Shown in pieces: positions 9,313 to 19,140 of a stretch of DNA of 64,000 nucleotides. A model generated the notes under the pieces. The model was given only the letters and a program-made list of their open reading frames with translations, made no database searches and was not told where the DNA came from. A program made the position numbers and the translations under genes. The stretch lies in NCBI GenBank assembly GCA_944326335.1, contig CALVDM010000009.1, positions 19,022 to 83,021 on the forward strand. The letters are read 5' to 3'. This stretch comes from an uncultured Bacteroidales bacterium. Its GTDB lineage: Bacteria > Bacteroidota > Bacteroidia > Bacteroidales > UBA932. Position 1 is the stretch's first letter. Each line of letters begins with the position of its first letter.

Positions 9313-11735
9313 AGGACATGAAGAAGACGATACTGGCAGCGATATTGTGTCTGGCTGTCCTGCCGCTTCCGGCGGAAGGGCAGCCGGGCAGTGCCGGGCG
9401 GGGAAGCGGAAGCCTCGTGACGGCAGCCGATTCCGTGTCCATCGAGACCATAAGGTCGAGGATGGACGGGCTCGGCAGGCCTGCCGTCGCCCTTGTGCTC
9501 AGCGGAGGCGGGGCCAAGGGTGCGGCGCATATCGGTGTCATGAAATATCTCGAATCCATCGGCATGCCGGTGGACATGGTGCTCGGCACCAGCATGGGCG
9601 GACTTCTCGGCGGCATCTACGCCCTCGGCTATTCCGCCTCGCAGATAGACTCTCTCATCAGGACGATTGACTGGCAGATGGCCCTGAGCGACGAGGTGCC
9701 CCGCGAATACATTTCCTACGCAGGCTCGCGGTACAAGGAGACATACGTCCTGTCCATACCGTTCTACTACGATACGGAATATTTCAAGGCCCTTCTCGAA
9801 GACGAGATGAAATACGTGGACACCAAGAGGCATGAGGACATAGTGTCCGGAGGCCAGGAGCAGGAGAAGCCTTCCGACATGCTGAAACGGAACATAGTGG
9901 GGAGCCTACCTTCCGGTTATATCTTCGGGCAGAACGTGTACAATCTGATAAGTGCGCTTTCCGTGGGCTACCAGGACGAGATGAATTTCTCCGACCTCCC
10001 GATACCGTTCTCGTGTGCCGCCACCGAGCTTGTCAGCGGGACCGCGAAATACTGGCTGAGCGGGAGATTCTCCATCGCCATGCGTTCCACGATGTCCATC
10101 CCGGGCATATTCGCCCCTGTCAAGGTGGACGGGATGGTGCTCGTCGACGGCGGCATGAGGGACAATTATCCGACCGGGCTTGCGAGGGAGCTGGGGGCCG
10201 ACATAGTCATAGGCGTCGAGGTCTCGGACAATCGCAGGCAGTACACCGACATCAACAACATAGGGGACATAATCAGCCAGGGCATAGACATGCTCGGACG
10301 CTCGGTCTACGAGCATAACATGACCCTCTCGGACATCAACATACATCCGGAGCTCGAGGGGTACGAGATGATGAGCTTCGACAAGGAGAGCATTGCCGAC
10401 ATCATCCACAAGGGGTATCTCGCAGCCTACCGTAACGAGGCGAAACTGCTCTCCCTTAAGGCTATGGCGGGTCCGGACACCCTTGTGCTGCACAACCGGA
10501 AGGCCATAGACTTCAACACTACCCCCGTGACAGTGTCCGGGGTGGACATACGCGGCGTGAGCGAAAAGGACAAGGCGATACTGATGAAGAAGATAGACAT
10601 CAGCCCCGGGGATATCGTGAGCAGGGAGGACGTAGAGCATGTGGTGGCCGAGATTTTCGGGACACAGTGCTATGACTACGTGACATACGAGATGGAGGGA
10701 AGCACGGAGCCGTTCAATCTCGTTTTCAACTGCAAGCCAGGCCCTGTCCATCAGCTCGGCGTAGGGTTGAGGCTGGACTCCGAGGAACTCGTGTCGGTGC
10801 TTCTGAACGTGGGGCTGAATGCGCACAGGCTGCGCGGCTCCAGATATGATTTCACTGGCAGGATAAGCGTGAACCCGTATTTCAGATTCCATTATTCGTA
10901 CGATGCGCCGAAGATGCCTACCCTGAACGCCACGGCTTCCGTAAGGTGGACGGACCTGAATTTCCTGAGTTTTCTGGATTTCTCCCCGACGCGCTTCAAC
11001 CTGAGTTATCTGAACGTGAGGGAGGAGTTCTTCTTTTCCAACATGCAGTGGTCCCTTTTCGACTTGAGGGCCGGGATAAGGAACGACTACTTCAATGTCC
11101 GTTCGGCCATGTCTTCCGATGCCATATCCGGGGACTATGACCTCGGGCAGCTCAGCAACGACTACCTGTCCCTGTTCCTGAACGCGAGGAGCGACACATT
11201 CGATGACGGATATTTTCCGGCGCAAGGCTATTCGGTCGGCGTTTCATACGGCTGGACATTCGCCGGCTTCCCTCAGAGGTTCAACAATTTCCATGCGGTG
11301 CAGATAGACGGCAAGGCGGTCGTCCCCGGAGGCCGTGTGTTCTCCTTCATACCTTCCGTGAACTTCCGCTTCCTGCTCGGGGGAGATGTCCCGCTCGCAT
11401 ATATCAATGCCATGGGCGGTACGCTCGCAGGCAGATACGTGGACCAGCAGATACCTTTTGTCGGGGTGAACAGCGTGTCGGCGATGAGGAATATCCTCAC
11501 CGTGTTCAGGACCGATTTCCGCTTCAGGGTGGCAAAGTCTCACTATGTGACCGCTATATTGAACTATGCCAGGGACAGCGACGACTTCAGTACATACACG
11601 AAAGGCCCCGGGTATTTCGGGGCCGGCGTGGAATATTCATACGATGCCTTCTTCGGCCCGATGTCGCTCAACCTGCACTGGTCGAGTCTTACGAAAAGGT
11701 TCGGGGCGTATCTGAACATAGGCTTTTATTTCTGA
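9309..11735 (+). CDS. Patatin-like phospholipase with Omp85-type barrel
   Basis: An 808-residue outer-membrane protein. After a signal peptide (about residues 1-24, ending near LPAEGQ) comes a patatin domain with the oxyanion loop LSGGGAKGAAHIGV, the nucleophile elbow GTSMGGLLGG and the catalytic Asp in VDGGMRDNYP. A POTRA-like segment follows (around VSGVDIRGVSEKDKAIL) and then a long aromatic-rich C-terminal beta-barrel ending in YLNIGFYF, the terminal-Phe signature of outer-membrane proteins. This resembles the PlpD/type Vd arrangement, in which a patatin passenger is linked to a barrel. The ATG at 9309 overlaps the rlmN stop; an upstream in-frame start at 9261 would put extra residues before the signal peptide. 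Substrate is unknown. Confidence 0.9.
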   Translation: MKDMKKTILAAILCLAVLPLPAEGQPGSAGRGSGSLVTAADSVSIETIRSRMDGLGRPAVALVLSGGGAKGAAHIGVMKYLESIGMPVDMVLGTSMGGLLGGIYALGYSASQIDSLIRTIDWQMALSDEVPREYISYAGSRYKETYVLSIPFYYDTEYFKALLEDEMKYVDTKRHEDIVSGGQEQEKPSDMLKRNIVGSLPSGYIFGQNVYNLISALSVGYQDEMNFSDLPIPFSCAATELVSGTAKYWLSGRFSIAMRSTMSIPGIFAPVKVDGMVLVDGGMRDNYPTGLARELGADIVIGVEVSDNRRQYTDINNIGDIISQGIDMLGRSVYEHNMTLSDINIHPELEGYEMMSFDKESIADIIHKGYLAAYRNEAKLLSLKAMAGPDTLVLHNRKAIDFNTTPVTVSGVDIRGVSEKDKAILMKKIDISPGDIVSREDVEHVVAEIFGTQCYDYVTYEMEGSTEPFNLVFNCKPGPVHQLGVGLRLDSEELVSVLLNVGLNAHRLRGSRYDFTGRISVNPYFRFHYSYDAPKMPTLNATASVRWTDLNFLSFLDFSPTRFNLSYLNVREEFFFSNMQWSLFDLRAGIRNDYFNVRSAMSSDAISGDYDLGQLSNDYLSLFLNARSDTFDDGYFPAQGYSVGVSYGWTFAGFPQRFNNFHAVQIDGKAVVPGGRVFSFIPSVNFRFLLGGDVPLAYINAMGGTLAGRYVDQQIPFVGVNSVSAMRNILTVFRTDFRFRVAKSHYVTAILNYARDSDDFSTYTKGPGYFGAGVEYSYDAFFGPMSLNLHWSSLTKRFGAYLNIGFYF

Positions 11736-11741
11736 CAGGGT

Positions 11742-12203
11742 ATGGAGGAACAGTACAGGATGCTGCTTGACAGGTTGAGGACCGCTTGCGCGAAGAGGGA
11801 ATATTGCGAACAGGACATACGCAGGAAACTGTCCGGTGTGCCGGAGGACGTTGCCGCAGAGATACTGTCTTCCCTGAAGGCGGACAGGTACATCGACGAT
11901 TCCCGCTATGCTGCTGCCTACGCCAGGGACAAGTCCGCCCTTTCCGGATGGGGAAGGCTCAAGATAAGGTACATGCTTGCCTCCAGGGGCATCGGGAAAG
12001 AATGCATAGAGACTGCCTTGAAGGAGATAGACGGCGGAAAATCCCTTGGGAAGCTTTCCGCTGCCGTCGATGCAAAGGCCAGGGCCCTTAAAGACGACCC
12101 CCACAGGAAGCTCAAACTGCTCAGGTTCGCTATCGGAAGGGGCTATGAGTACGACGAGGTGAAGGATATCGTGGATTCCGCTATCAGAAAAACAGAAAAA
12201 TGA
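11742..12203 (+). CDS. recX: Regulatory protein RecX
   Basis: Small modulator that binds RecA filaments. The 153-residue helical protein has the RecX repeats, seen as REYCEQDIRRKL, LKADRYIDDSRYAAAYARDK, LKIRYMLASRGI and the C-terminal LLRFAIGRGYEYDEVKDIV. It begins six bases after the phospholipase gene and its stop overlaps the next start (ATGA). It is not adjacent to recA here but lies in the operon divergent from it. Confidence 0.88.
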   Translation: MEEQYRMLLDRLRTACAKREYCEQDIRRKLSGVPEDVAAEILSSLKADRYIDDSRYAAAYARDKSALSGWGRLKIRYMLASRGIGKECIETALKEIDGGKSLGKLSAAVDAKARALKDDPHRKLKLLRFAIGRGYEYDEVKDIVDSAIRKTEK

Positions 12204-14194
12204 GGAATATGGCTTACCGTAAACTTGAAAAAGAGGAGATAGAGGCCCTGGAGGCCAGAATGTGTTCCGCTTCCGACTGGAACGACGTGGAAGTGGCCGA
12301 GGGATTCTCCGTAGAGCATGTGCATTCCACAAGATTTTCCGGAAAGGTCCGGCTCGGGAGGTTCGGGAAGGAGTTCAGGATGCCGGGAGGGATTGTCAAG
12401 CACTCCGGCCTGTACAATGTGACGCTCCACAATGTGACTGTCGGGGATGACTGCAGGGTGGAGAATGTGAAGAACTACATCGCAAATTACGACATAGGCC
12501 ACGACTGCTTCATAGAGAATGTGGACATCATACTTACGGACGGGACCACGAGCTTCGGGAACGGGGTCGAGGTGTCGGTCCTGAACGAGACAGGCGGAAG
12601 GGAGGTCATGATGCACGACTTCCTCTCGGCTCACCAGGCCTATGTGATGGCCCTCTACAGGCACAGGCCGGAACTGATTGAGGGACTGAAGAAGACCATC
12701 GGCAGGTATGTAGCCTCCGTGACTTCCGACAGGGGCACCATCTCCCCGCATGTGACCATAGTCGACGCCGGCTACATAAAGAACGTGAAAATCGGCGAAT
12801 ATTGCAAGATAGAAGGCACGTCCCGGCTGAGAAACGGGAGCATAAACAGCAATGTCCATGCTCCGGTACATGTCGGGGTGGGCGTTATCGGGGATGACTT
12901 CATCATCTGCAGCGGCTCTTCCGTGGAAGACCGCTCCACGATAACGAGGTGCTTCATCGGTCAGGCCTGCCACATCGGCCATACCTATTCGGCTTCCGAT
13001 TCCCTCTTCTTCAGCAACTGCCACGGCGAGAACGGAGAGGCCTGCGCCATATTCGCCGGTCCGTTCACTGTCACTCACCACAAGTCCACACTGCTGATAG
13101 CAGGCATGTTCTCGTTCATGAATGCCGGTTCCGGCTCGAACCAGAGCAACCACATGTACAAGCTGGGCCCCATACACCAGGGGATAATGGAGAGGGGTGC
13201 CAAGACTTCCTCCGATTCCTATCTCCTGTGGCCGGCGAAGGTCGGTGCGTTCTCTCTCGTCATGGGGCGGCATGTCTCCCACCAGGACACTTCCGACCTC
13301 CCTTTTTCCTACCTGATTGAAAACCAGAACACATCCTATATCTTCCCAGGTGTCAACCTCAGGAGCGTGGGCACGATAAGGGATGCGCAGAAGTGGCCGA
13401 AGAGGGACAGCCGCACAGACCCGGACAGGCTCGACAGCATCAACTACAATCTCCTGAGTCCGTATACGATACAGAAGATGCTGAATGCGGTGAGAATCCT
13501 GAAGAATCTGGTGAAGGCTTCAGGGGAGACATCCGACACGTATTCCTACCAGAGCGCGAAGATAAAGAACTCTTCCCTGCACAAGGGGCTGAAGTTCTAT
13601 GACCTCGCTATCAACAAGTTCCTCGGCAATTCACTGATAAAGAGGCTTGAGACTGTGCCGGACGGGGATATCTCTGCCATAAGGGAGAGGCTGCGCCCCG
13701 ACACGCCTGCCGGAGCAGGGCAATGGGTTGACATTTCCGGACTCATAGCCCCGAAAAGCGAGGTGGACGCCCTGATAGATGACATAGGCAGCGGCAAGGT
13801 GTCGGATGTACATGAAATCAACAGGCGGTTCGCCCGGATGCATGAGAACTATTACACCTACGAATGGACATGGGCTTACGGCAAGATGCTGGAATACTAT
13901 GGCCTCGACCCTGACAACATTACCATGGAAGACATCGTCATGATAGCAAGGAAGTGGAAGGAGTCTGTGGTGACCCTGGACAGGATGGTCTATGAGGATG
14001 CCAGGAAGGAATTTTCCCTGTCCGCGATGACCGGTTTCGGCGCAGACGGTGACGAAGACCAGAAGAGCAGGGATTTCGAGGAAGTCCGCGGCGGCCTTTT
14101 CGACTCGAACACATTCGTGCAGGCGGTCCTGGAGCATATCAGGGTGAAGACTGCACTCGGCGACGAATTTCTCGGGAGGATGTCCGGGGAGTGA
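12200..14194 (+). CDS. DUF4954 family left-handed beta-helix protein
   Basis: A 664-residue cytosolic-looking protein without a signal peptide. The first 380 residues or so contain many hexapeptide-like turns (for example VTVGDDCRVENVKNYIANYDIG and VKIGEYCKIEGTSRLRNG, shown here in part) typical of a left-handed parallel beta-helix as in acyl- or nucleotidyl-transferases; the C-terminal 280 residues are helical. I recognise it as DUF4954 (PF16314), conserved in Bacteroidota with no established function. It overlaps recX by ATGA; an alternative start three codons later (MAYRKLEKEE) is equally plausible. Its stop is one base from the convergent glycosyltransferase gene. Confidence 0.82.
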   Translation: MRNMAYRKLEKEEIEALEARMCSASDWNDVEVAEGFSVEHVHSTRFSGKVRLGRFGKEFRMPGGIVKHSGLYNVTLHNVTVGDDCRVENVKNYIANYDIGHDCFIENVDIILTDGTTSFGNGVEVSVLNETGGREVMMHDFLSAHQAYVMALYRHRPELIEGLKKTIGRYVASVTSDRGTISPHVTIVDAGYIKNVKIGEYCKIEGTSRLRNGSINSNVHAPVHVGVGVIGDDFIICSGSSVEDRSTITRCFIGQACHIGHTYSASDSLFFSNCHGENGEACAIFAGPFTVTHHKSTLLIAGMFSFMNAGSGSNQSNHMYKLGPIHQGIMERGAKTSSDSYLLWPAKVGAFSLVMGRHVSHQDTSDLPFSYLIENQNTSYIFPGVNLRSVGTIRDAQKWPKRDSRTDPDRLDSINYNLLSPYTIQKMLNAVRILKNLVKASGETSDTYSYQSAKIKNSSLHKGLKFYDLAINKFLGNSLIKRLETVPDGDISAIRERLRPDTPAGAGQWVDISGLIAPKSEVDALIDDIGSGKVSDVHEINRRFARMHENYYTYEWTWAYGKMLEYYGLDPDNITMEDIVMIARKWKESVVTLDRMVYEDARKEFSLSAMTGFGADGDEDQKSRDFEEVRGGLFDSNTFVQAVLEHIRVKTALGDEFLGRMSGE

Positions 14195-14195
14195 A

Positions 14196-15164
14196 TCAGA
14201 ACCGCTCCCTGATGTTGTACTTGTTCCTGTCCTGGCTGCTGCGTGAAATCATTTCTGCAATGAACCCGGAAAGGAACAGCTGGACACCGACGACGAGGGC
14301 TACGAGTGCGAGATAGAACAGAGGCTGCTCGGTGACGGGGCGGAACTTCAGCCCGTGAGCCTGTGCCACCAGTTTGGATATTATCAGCCAGACTGCGATT
14401 ATGCCTCCCGCAAGGAATGTAAGCGTGCCTGTGAGCCCGAAGAAATGCATCGGCTTTTTCCCGAACGTGCTCAGGAACCACAGCGACAGGAGGTCGAGGA
14501 AGCCGTTGATGAAGCGGTCCATGCCGAACTTGCTCTTCCCGTACTTGCGTTTCTGGTGGTGCACCGGCTTTTCCGTGATTTTGTCGAACCCGGCATTCTT
14601 GGCGAGGTACGGAATGTACCTGTGCATCTCACCGTAGACCTCGATGTTCTTCACCACCTCGTTCCTGTAGGCTTTCAGCCCGCAGTTCATGTCGTGCAGC
14701 TTCAGCCCCGTGATGAGGCGTGCGGTGGCGTTGTACAGCTTTGAAGGCAGATTCTTTGTCAGCCTGTTGTCCTGCCGGTGCTGCTTCCATCCGGACACGA
14801 TGTCATAGCCTTGTCCGGTAATCATGTCGTACATCTGCGGAATCTCTTCCGGAGAATCCTGCAGGTCCGCATCCATGGTCACGACCACCTTTCCGGCGGC
14901 AGCCTCGAATCCGCAATACAGGGCGGCGGACTTCCCGTAATTCCTCCTGAAGGATATGCCGTGGATGTCGGCGTCCGTTCCGGCAAGTTCCGTTATCCTG
15001 TCCCATGAGCCGTCGGTGCTGCCGTCGTCCACCATTATGAGCTCGTAGTCGTATCCTTCGCGTTTCATCACGCTCTGTATCCATCTGACAAGCTCGGGAA
15101 GGGACTCCGCCTCGTTGTAGAGCGAGACGACAATCGACAGGTCTTTTGCATATTTCTGGCTCAT
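14196..15164 (-). CDS. Family 2 glycosyltransferase (DPM1/GtrB-like)
   Basis: A 322-residue GT-A fold transferase with the N-terminal nucleotide-binding strand LSIVVSLYNEAESLPELV, the metal-binding region around VTMDADLQDSPEEI and two C-terminal transmembrane helices (about residues 225-255 and 270-300). This layout matches polyprenyl-phosphate mannose/glucose synthases, which move a sugar from a nucleotide donor onto a lipid carrier on the inner face of the membrane. It follows the DUF4199 gene by 10 bases, a pairing common in Bacteroidota. Exact sugar unknown. Confidence 0.9.
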   Translation of the reverse strand: MSQKYAKDLSIVVSLYNEAESLPELVRWIQSVMKREGYDYELIMVDDGSTDGSWDRITELAGTDADIHGISFRRNYGKSAALYCGFEAAAGKVVVTMDADLQDSPEEIPQMYDMITGQGYDIVSGWKQHRQDNRLTKNLPSKLYNATARLITGLKLHDMNCGLKAYRNEVVKNIEVYGEMHRYIPYLAKNAGFDKITEKPVHHQKRKYGKSKFGMDRFINGFLDLLSLWFLSTFGKKPMHFFGLTGTLTFLAGGIIAVWLIISKLVAQAHGLKFRPVTEQPLFYLALVALVVGVQLFLSGFIAEMISRSSQDRNKYNIRERF

Positions 15165-15174
15165 GATGACGATA

Positions 15175-15729
15175 TTATTTTCCGTTTTTGTCCATATAGG
15201 AAGAGAAAGGGTCCCTTTTGGGAATGTATCTCGAGAGAATCCACGACAGGATGGCCCCGTAGACGAATCCGTATATCAGGTTCGAGAAGAACATCACCTT
15301 TGGATAGAAGCCTTCTTTCCCTATGAGCTCCAGGGTGTCGGAATCGAGCGACCCTCCGTAGAGCTGGCGGATGAGTTCTATCTGCTGCCCGGCCATGTCA
15401 GGGTCCAGAAATACGACATCGAACAGCATGGCCGAAGAGAATATGAGGCTCGAGGTGAGTGCCAGCATGCGTCCGTATCTTGCAGTGTCCCTGTTGTCGG
15501 CATCCTTGTGTCCGGCCACGAGACGTTCCATGAAAAACTTCATCAGGAATATGCACCCCACGAACTGCACGAGCCAGATTATGAGGTTCAGCACTGCCAT
15601 GCCGGCAGAGGCTTCACCCGTGGACAGCGTCTGGGACAAAATGCGGCAGAGTGCGGTGAACAGACCGAGCAGCAGGCCGTTTTTCGCCGCCAGATTCCAT
15701 AATATCCTGTTTGATGCTGAATCGTTCAT
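15175..15729 (-). CDS. DUF4199 family membrane protein
   Basis: A 184-residue integral membrane protein with about four hydrophobic segments (near residues 15-35, 45-65, 85-105 and 150-170). The start is placed at 15729 (MNDSASNRILWNLAAKNG): an upstream in-frame start would run through the shared promoter and into the thrS leader. The family (PF13858) is Bacteroidota-specific and usually adjacent to a GT2 gene as here; its function is unknown. A -7 box lies 23 bases upstream. Confidence 0.8.
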   Translation of the reverse strand: MNDSASNRILWNLAAKNGLLLGLFTALCRILSQTLSTGEASAGMAVLNLIIWLVQFVGCIFLMKFFMERLVAGHKDADNRDTARYGRMLALTSSLIFSSAMLFDVVFLDPDMAGQQIELIRQLYGGSLDSDTLELIGKEGFYPKVMFFSNLIYGFVYGAILSWILSRYIPKRDPFSSYMDKNGK

Positions 15730-15750
15730 AAATTTCACTCTCAAGACGTC

Positions 15751-15779
15751 GCAAAGATAGAAAAAAATTGTATCTTTGC
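15751..15779. promoter_or_regulatory. Back-to-back -7 boxes of thrS and the DUF4199 gene
   Basis: GCAAAGATA (15751-15759) and TATCTTTGC (15771-15779) are perfect inverted copies around an 11-base spacer. Read on each strand they give TATCTTTG, a perfect -7 box: plus strand for thrS and minus strand for the DUF4199/GT2 pair. Because the two cores overlap in footprint, only one polymerase can probably occupy the site at a time. Confidence 0.75.
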
Positions 15780-15805
15780 AGCCTTGTGGTTTAACTAAAA
15801 AAGAT

Positions 15806-17761
15806 ATGATAGACGTTACATTCCCTGACGGCAGCGTGAAGTCTTTCGAGAAAGGCGTCACCCCGTACCAGATAGCTCAAGGTATCAGCCCGAAACTTGC
15901 TGCGGAAGTGCTTGCTGCGGAGGTGACAGGCGGAGAGACTGGGGGAAAGCCTACGATATACGACCTTGACCGTCCTCTTCAGGACAGCTGCTCCGTGCGG
16001 CTTCTCAAGTGGGACGACGACGAAGGCAAGCATGTGTTCTGGCATTCTTCATCGCACCTCATGGCGGCTGCGCTGGAGAGCCTTTATCCGGGAGTCAAGT
16101 TCGGGATAGGGCCGGCAATAGAGAACGGTTTCTACTATGACGTGGACCTCGGTGACAGGCAGATTACGGAAGCCGACCTGAAGGCCGTCGAGGACAAGAT
16201 GATAGAGCTTGCGAGGACGAAGGAAAGCTTCGTGCGCAGGGAAGTGTCCAAGGCGGACGCTCTCAAGGCATTCGAGGAGAAGGGCGACGAGTACAAGTGC
16301 GAACTCATCGGGGAGCTCGAGGACGGGTCCATCACATTCTACACCAACGGCAGCTTCACCGACCTTTGCCGCGGGCCTCATCTGAGGGACACATCCATGA
16401 TAAAGGCCGTGAAACTCACTTCGATAGCCGGTGCATACTGGAGAGGGGACGAGAAGCGCAAGATGCTTACCAGGATATACGGGATAACCTTCCCGAAGAA
16501 ATCCATGCTCGATGAATACCTGGTGCTTCTGGAAGAGGCCAAAAAACGGGACCACAGGAAACTCGGGAAGGAGATGGAGCTTTTCACATTCTCCTCGAGA
16601 GTGGGACAGGGGCTTCCGATGTGGCTTCCAAAGGGGGCGGAGCTGAGGGAGAGGCTCGAGAACTTCCTCAAGAAAATCCAGAAGTCCTACGGTTACCTTC
16701 CTGTAATCACGCCTCATATCGGAAACAAGGAACTCTATGTGACATCCGGGCATTACGCAAAATACGGGAAGGATTCATTCCAGCCGATTCATACGCCTCA
16801 GGAGGGTGAGGAATTTCTCCTGAAGCCGATGAACTGCCCTCACCACTGCGAGATATACAGGTCAAAGCCGCGTTCCTACAAGGACCTGCCCCTGAGATTC
16901 GCAGAGTTCGGTACGGTCTACCGTTACGAGCAGAGCGGCGAGCTGCACGGGCTTACGAGAGTCCGCGGCTTTACACAGGATGACGCACATCTGTTCTGCC
17001 GTCCGGACCAGCTGAAGGAGGAGTTCTGCAAGGTCATAGACATCATCCTGTATGTGTTCAAGACACTCAATTTCGACGAATACATCGCCCAGGTGTCTCT
17101 CCGTGACCCTGACAACAGGGAGAAGTATATAGGGACAGACGAGAACTGGGCAAAGGCGGAGCAGGCCATCATTGATGCTGCTGCCGAAAAGGGTCTCAAG
17201 ACGATAGTTGTCCCGGGGGAGGCTGCTTTCTATGGTCCGAAACTCGACTTCATGGTGAAGGATGCCATAGGAAGGAAGTGGCAGCTCGGCACAATCCAGG
17301 TGGACTACAATCTTCCGGAGCGTTTCGAACTCGAATATACCGGCAGCGACGGGAAGAAGCACAGGCCTGTCATGATACACAGGGCGCCGTTCGGTTCGCT
17401 CGAGAGATTCGTCGCGGTCCTTCTCGAACATACCGGCGGAAAACTTCCTCTCTGGCTCACTCCTGAGCAGGTGAAGATACTGCCAGTCAGCGAAAAATAT
17501 GTCGATTATGCAAAAAAAGTTTGCGAATTGATGAATAATTCCGATATTCGCGCCTCGATTGACGACAGGAACGAGACTGTAGGAAAGAGGATTAGGGAGA
17601 GTGAGCTGCAGCACGTCCCGTTCATTGTCATAGTCGGCGAGAAGGAGCTCGAGGACGGTGCCGTGTCTGTCAGAAGGCAGGGCGGCAAGGATGAAGGCGC
17701 CATGAAGGTGGAAGACTTCATCGCTCTCGTCTCCGGGGAAGTGAAGGAAATGTTGTCGTAA
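15806..17761 (+). CDS. thrS: Threonyl-tRNA synthetase
   Basis: Class II synthetase charging tRNA-Thr. The 651-residue product has the N-terminal TGS domain ([14 protein letters not shown]), the editing/SAD domain with [12 protein letters not shown] and the Cys/His site near [10 protein letters not shown], the catalytic core with [23 protein letters not shown] and the zinc-binding residues, and the C-terminal anticodon-binding domain from about residue 545. The ATG at 15806 is chosen because it gives the TGS domain its normal start and lies about 20 bases after the expected transcription start; an upstream TTG would fall on the promoter. It is followed by infC-rpmI-rplT, the conserved order. 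Confidence 0.97.
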   Translation: MIDVTFPDGSVKSFEKGVTPYQIAQGISPKLAAEVLAAEVTGGETGGKPTIYDLDRPLQDSCSVRLLKWDDDEGKHVFWHSSSHLMAAALESLYPGVKFGIGPAIENGFYYDVDLGDRQITEADLKAVEDKMIELARTKESFVRREVSKADALKAFEEKGDEYKCELIGELEDGSITFYTNGSFTDLCRGPHLRDTSMIKAVKLTSIAGAYWRGDEKRKMLTRIYGITFPKKSMLDEYLVLLEEAKKRDHRKLGKEMELFTFSSRVGQGLPMWLPKGAELRERLENFLKKIQKSYGYLPVITPHIGNKELYVTSGHYAKYGKDSFQPIHTPQEGEEFLLKPMNCPHHCEIYRSKPRSYKDLPLRFAEFGTVYRYEQSGELHGLTRVRGFTQDDAHLFCRPDQLKEEFCKVIDIILYVFKTLNFDEYIAQVSLRDPDNREKYIGTDENWAKAEQAIIDAAAEKGLKTIVVPGEAAFYGPKLDFMVKDAIGRKWQLGTIQVDYNLPERFELEYTGSDGKKHRPVMIHRAPFGSLERFVAVLLEHTGGKLPLWLTPEQVKILPVSEKYVDYAKKVCELMNNSDIRASIDDRNETVGKRIRESELQHVPFIVIVGEKELEDGAVSVRRQGGKDEGAMKVEDFIALVSGEVKEMLS

Positions 17762-17771
17762 GACGTTATAT

Positions 17772-17843
17772 TATTTTTGTTAACCAGGAAGTTGCTGCCG
17801 GACGCCGGTACGGCTTCCTATAACCGATTTGGAGGATTTATTT
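17772..17843 (+). promoter_or_regulatory. infC promoter, leader hairpin and strong Shine-Dalgarno
   Basis: TATTTTTG (17772-17779) is a -7 box. Just after the expected start point the leader can fold: AGGAAG (17786-17791) pairs with CTTCCT (17814-17819), enclosing CCGG (798-801) pairing with CCGG (805-808). GGAGG at 17831-17835 is an unusually strong ribosome-binding site for this phylum. The arrangement suggests control of infC translation, but no known leader family is claimed. Confidence 0.55.
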
Positions 17844-18470
17844 ATCGCAGCGCCATTTAAACCATCCGCGCCCAAGTTTTCCGGGCCAAGACCTAACAAT
17901 GGTCCTCAGGGTGCGGCTCGTCCCAACAACAGATTCGGCCAGAGACCGAGGAAGGACGATGACGGATTGAGAATTAACGAAGAGATTACTGCCCCGAAAG
18001 TCAGGCTTGTCGGTGACAATGTCGGTGAGCAGGGAATATACTCTACTTCTGAAGCCTTGAAGAAGGCTGATGAACTCGGACTTGACCTGGTTGAAATCAC
18101 TGCAAAAGTGGATCCTCCGGTTTGCAAGATTATAGACTACCAGAAGTATCTGTACCAGCAGAAGAGGAAGGCCAAGGAGATGAAGGCCAACTCTACCAAG
18201 GTGGTCATAAAGGAAATCAGATTCGGCCCCAACACCGATGAGCATGACTTCCAGTTCAAGCTGAAGCATGCAATCGGGTTCCTCCAGGAAGGCGCGAAAG
18301 TGAAGGCTTCGGTGTTTTTCAAGGGAAGGGCGATTCTCTATGTTGACCAGGGCGAGAAGCTCCTGCTCAGGTTTGCAGTCGAACTCGAGGAGTACGGGCG
18401 TGCGGAGCAGATGCCGAAGCTCGAGGGCAAGAGAATGATGATGATGATTGCTCCCGTGAAGAAAAAGTAG
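17844..18470 (+). CDS. infC: Translation initiation factor IF-3, probable ATC start
   Basis: IF-3 binds the 30S subunit, keeps subunits apart and proofreads start codons. The N-domain begins at [18 protein letters not shown] and the C-domain carries [21 protein letters not shown], both diagnostic. No ATG occurs between the upstream stop and the N-domain. A TTG at 17829 is in frame but overlaps the GGAGG ribosome-binding site, whereas ATC at 17844 sits eight bases after GGAGG. Non-AUG starts of the AUU/AUC type are known in infC and let IF-3 repress itself, so ATC is the preferred start (208 residues, with a Pro/Asn/Arg-rich extension). The family is certain; the start is inferred. Confidence 0.9.
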   Translation: MAAPFKPSAPKFSGPRPNNGPQGAARPNNRFGQRPRKDDDGLRINEEITAPKVRLVGDNVGEQGIYSTSEALKKADELGLDLVEITAKVDPPVCKIIDYQKYLYQQKRKAKEMKANSTKVVIKEIRFGPNTDEHDFQFKLKHAIGFLQEGAKVKASVFFKGRAILYVDQGEKLLLRFAVELEEYGRAEQMPKLEGKRMMMMIAPVKKK

Positions 18471-18513
18471 TCCGGATATCCGGAATATTAATATTAACTC
18501 AAAAAGTTCAGCT

Positions 18514-18708
18514 ATGCCAAAGACAAAGACCAACTCCGGTTCAAAAAAGCGTTTCACGCTTACCGGAACGGGAAAAATCAAGAGAAAACACGCTTACAAG
18601 AGCCACATTCTCACAAAGAAGACGACAAAGCAGAAAAGGAATCTGACTCATTTCGGGACAATAGCTCCTGTTGATGAGAAGAGAGTAAAGGCTTTGCTCG
18701 GATTGTAG
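18514..18708 (+). CDS. rpmI: 50S ribosomal protein L35
   Basis: A 64-residue basic protein beginning [14 protein letters not shown] with the L35 pattern [17 protein letters not shown]. It follows infC by 43 bases in the conserved infC-rpmI-rplT order and is likely in the same transcript. Confidence 0.97.
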   Translation: MPKTKTNSGSKKRFTLTGTGKIKRKHAYKSHILTKKTTKQKRNLTHFGTIAPVDEKRVKALLGL

Positions 18709-18787
18709 TTCATTAATTAATGTCAAACTTGGAACGCAGTTGAGAAGCTCCTGAAAGGGACACTGCCTCCATAAAACAGTTAGATTT

Positions 18788-19132
18788 ATGCCAAGATCGG
18801 TAAATTCAGTTGCCTCAAGGGCACGCCGCAAGAAAATCCTCAAGAAGACCCGCGGTTACTTCCTGTCAAGGAAGAATGTTTGGACGGTAGCGAAAAACAC
18901 CTACGAGAAAGGTCTCACTTACGCTTACCGTGACCGTAAGACCAAGAAACGCAATTTCCGCGCTCTCTGGATACAGAGAATAAATGCTGCCGCACGCCAG
19001 TACGGTATGACTTATTCCCAGTTCATGGGCAAACTCGGAAAGCAGAACATCGGTCTGAACCGTAAGGTACTCGCAGACCTTGCTATGAATAATCCTCAGG
19101 CTTTTGAGGCTATTATAAATTCTGTAAAATAG
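18788..19132 (+). CDS. rplT: 50S ribosomal protein L20
   Basis: A 114-residue basic protein starting [18 protein letters not shown], with the L20 segments [19 protein letters not shown] and [14 protein letters not shown]. It binds 23S rRNA early in 50S assembly and in other bacteria represses its own operon. The 79-base space after rpmI could hold a regulatory structure, but I see no convincing match to a known L20 leader. Confidence 0.97.
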   Translation: MPRSVNSVASRARRKKILKKTRGYFLSRKNVWTVAKNTYEKGLTYAYRDRKTKKRNFRALWIQRINAAARQYGMTYSQFMGKLGKQNIGLNRKVLADLAMNNPQAFEAIINSVK

Positions 19133-19140
19133 TTCTTTGA

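Noticed and set aside
9906-11225. A 439-codon minus-strand frame opposite the patatin gene
   Set aside because: Antisense shadow; composition rich in His, Val and Arg and no recognisable motif.
18709-18787. An L20-type autoregulatory leader before rplT
   Set aside because: No convincing helix matching known L20 leaders could be drawn by eye.
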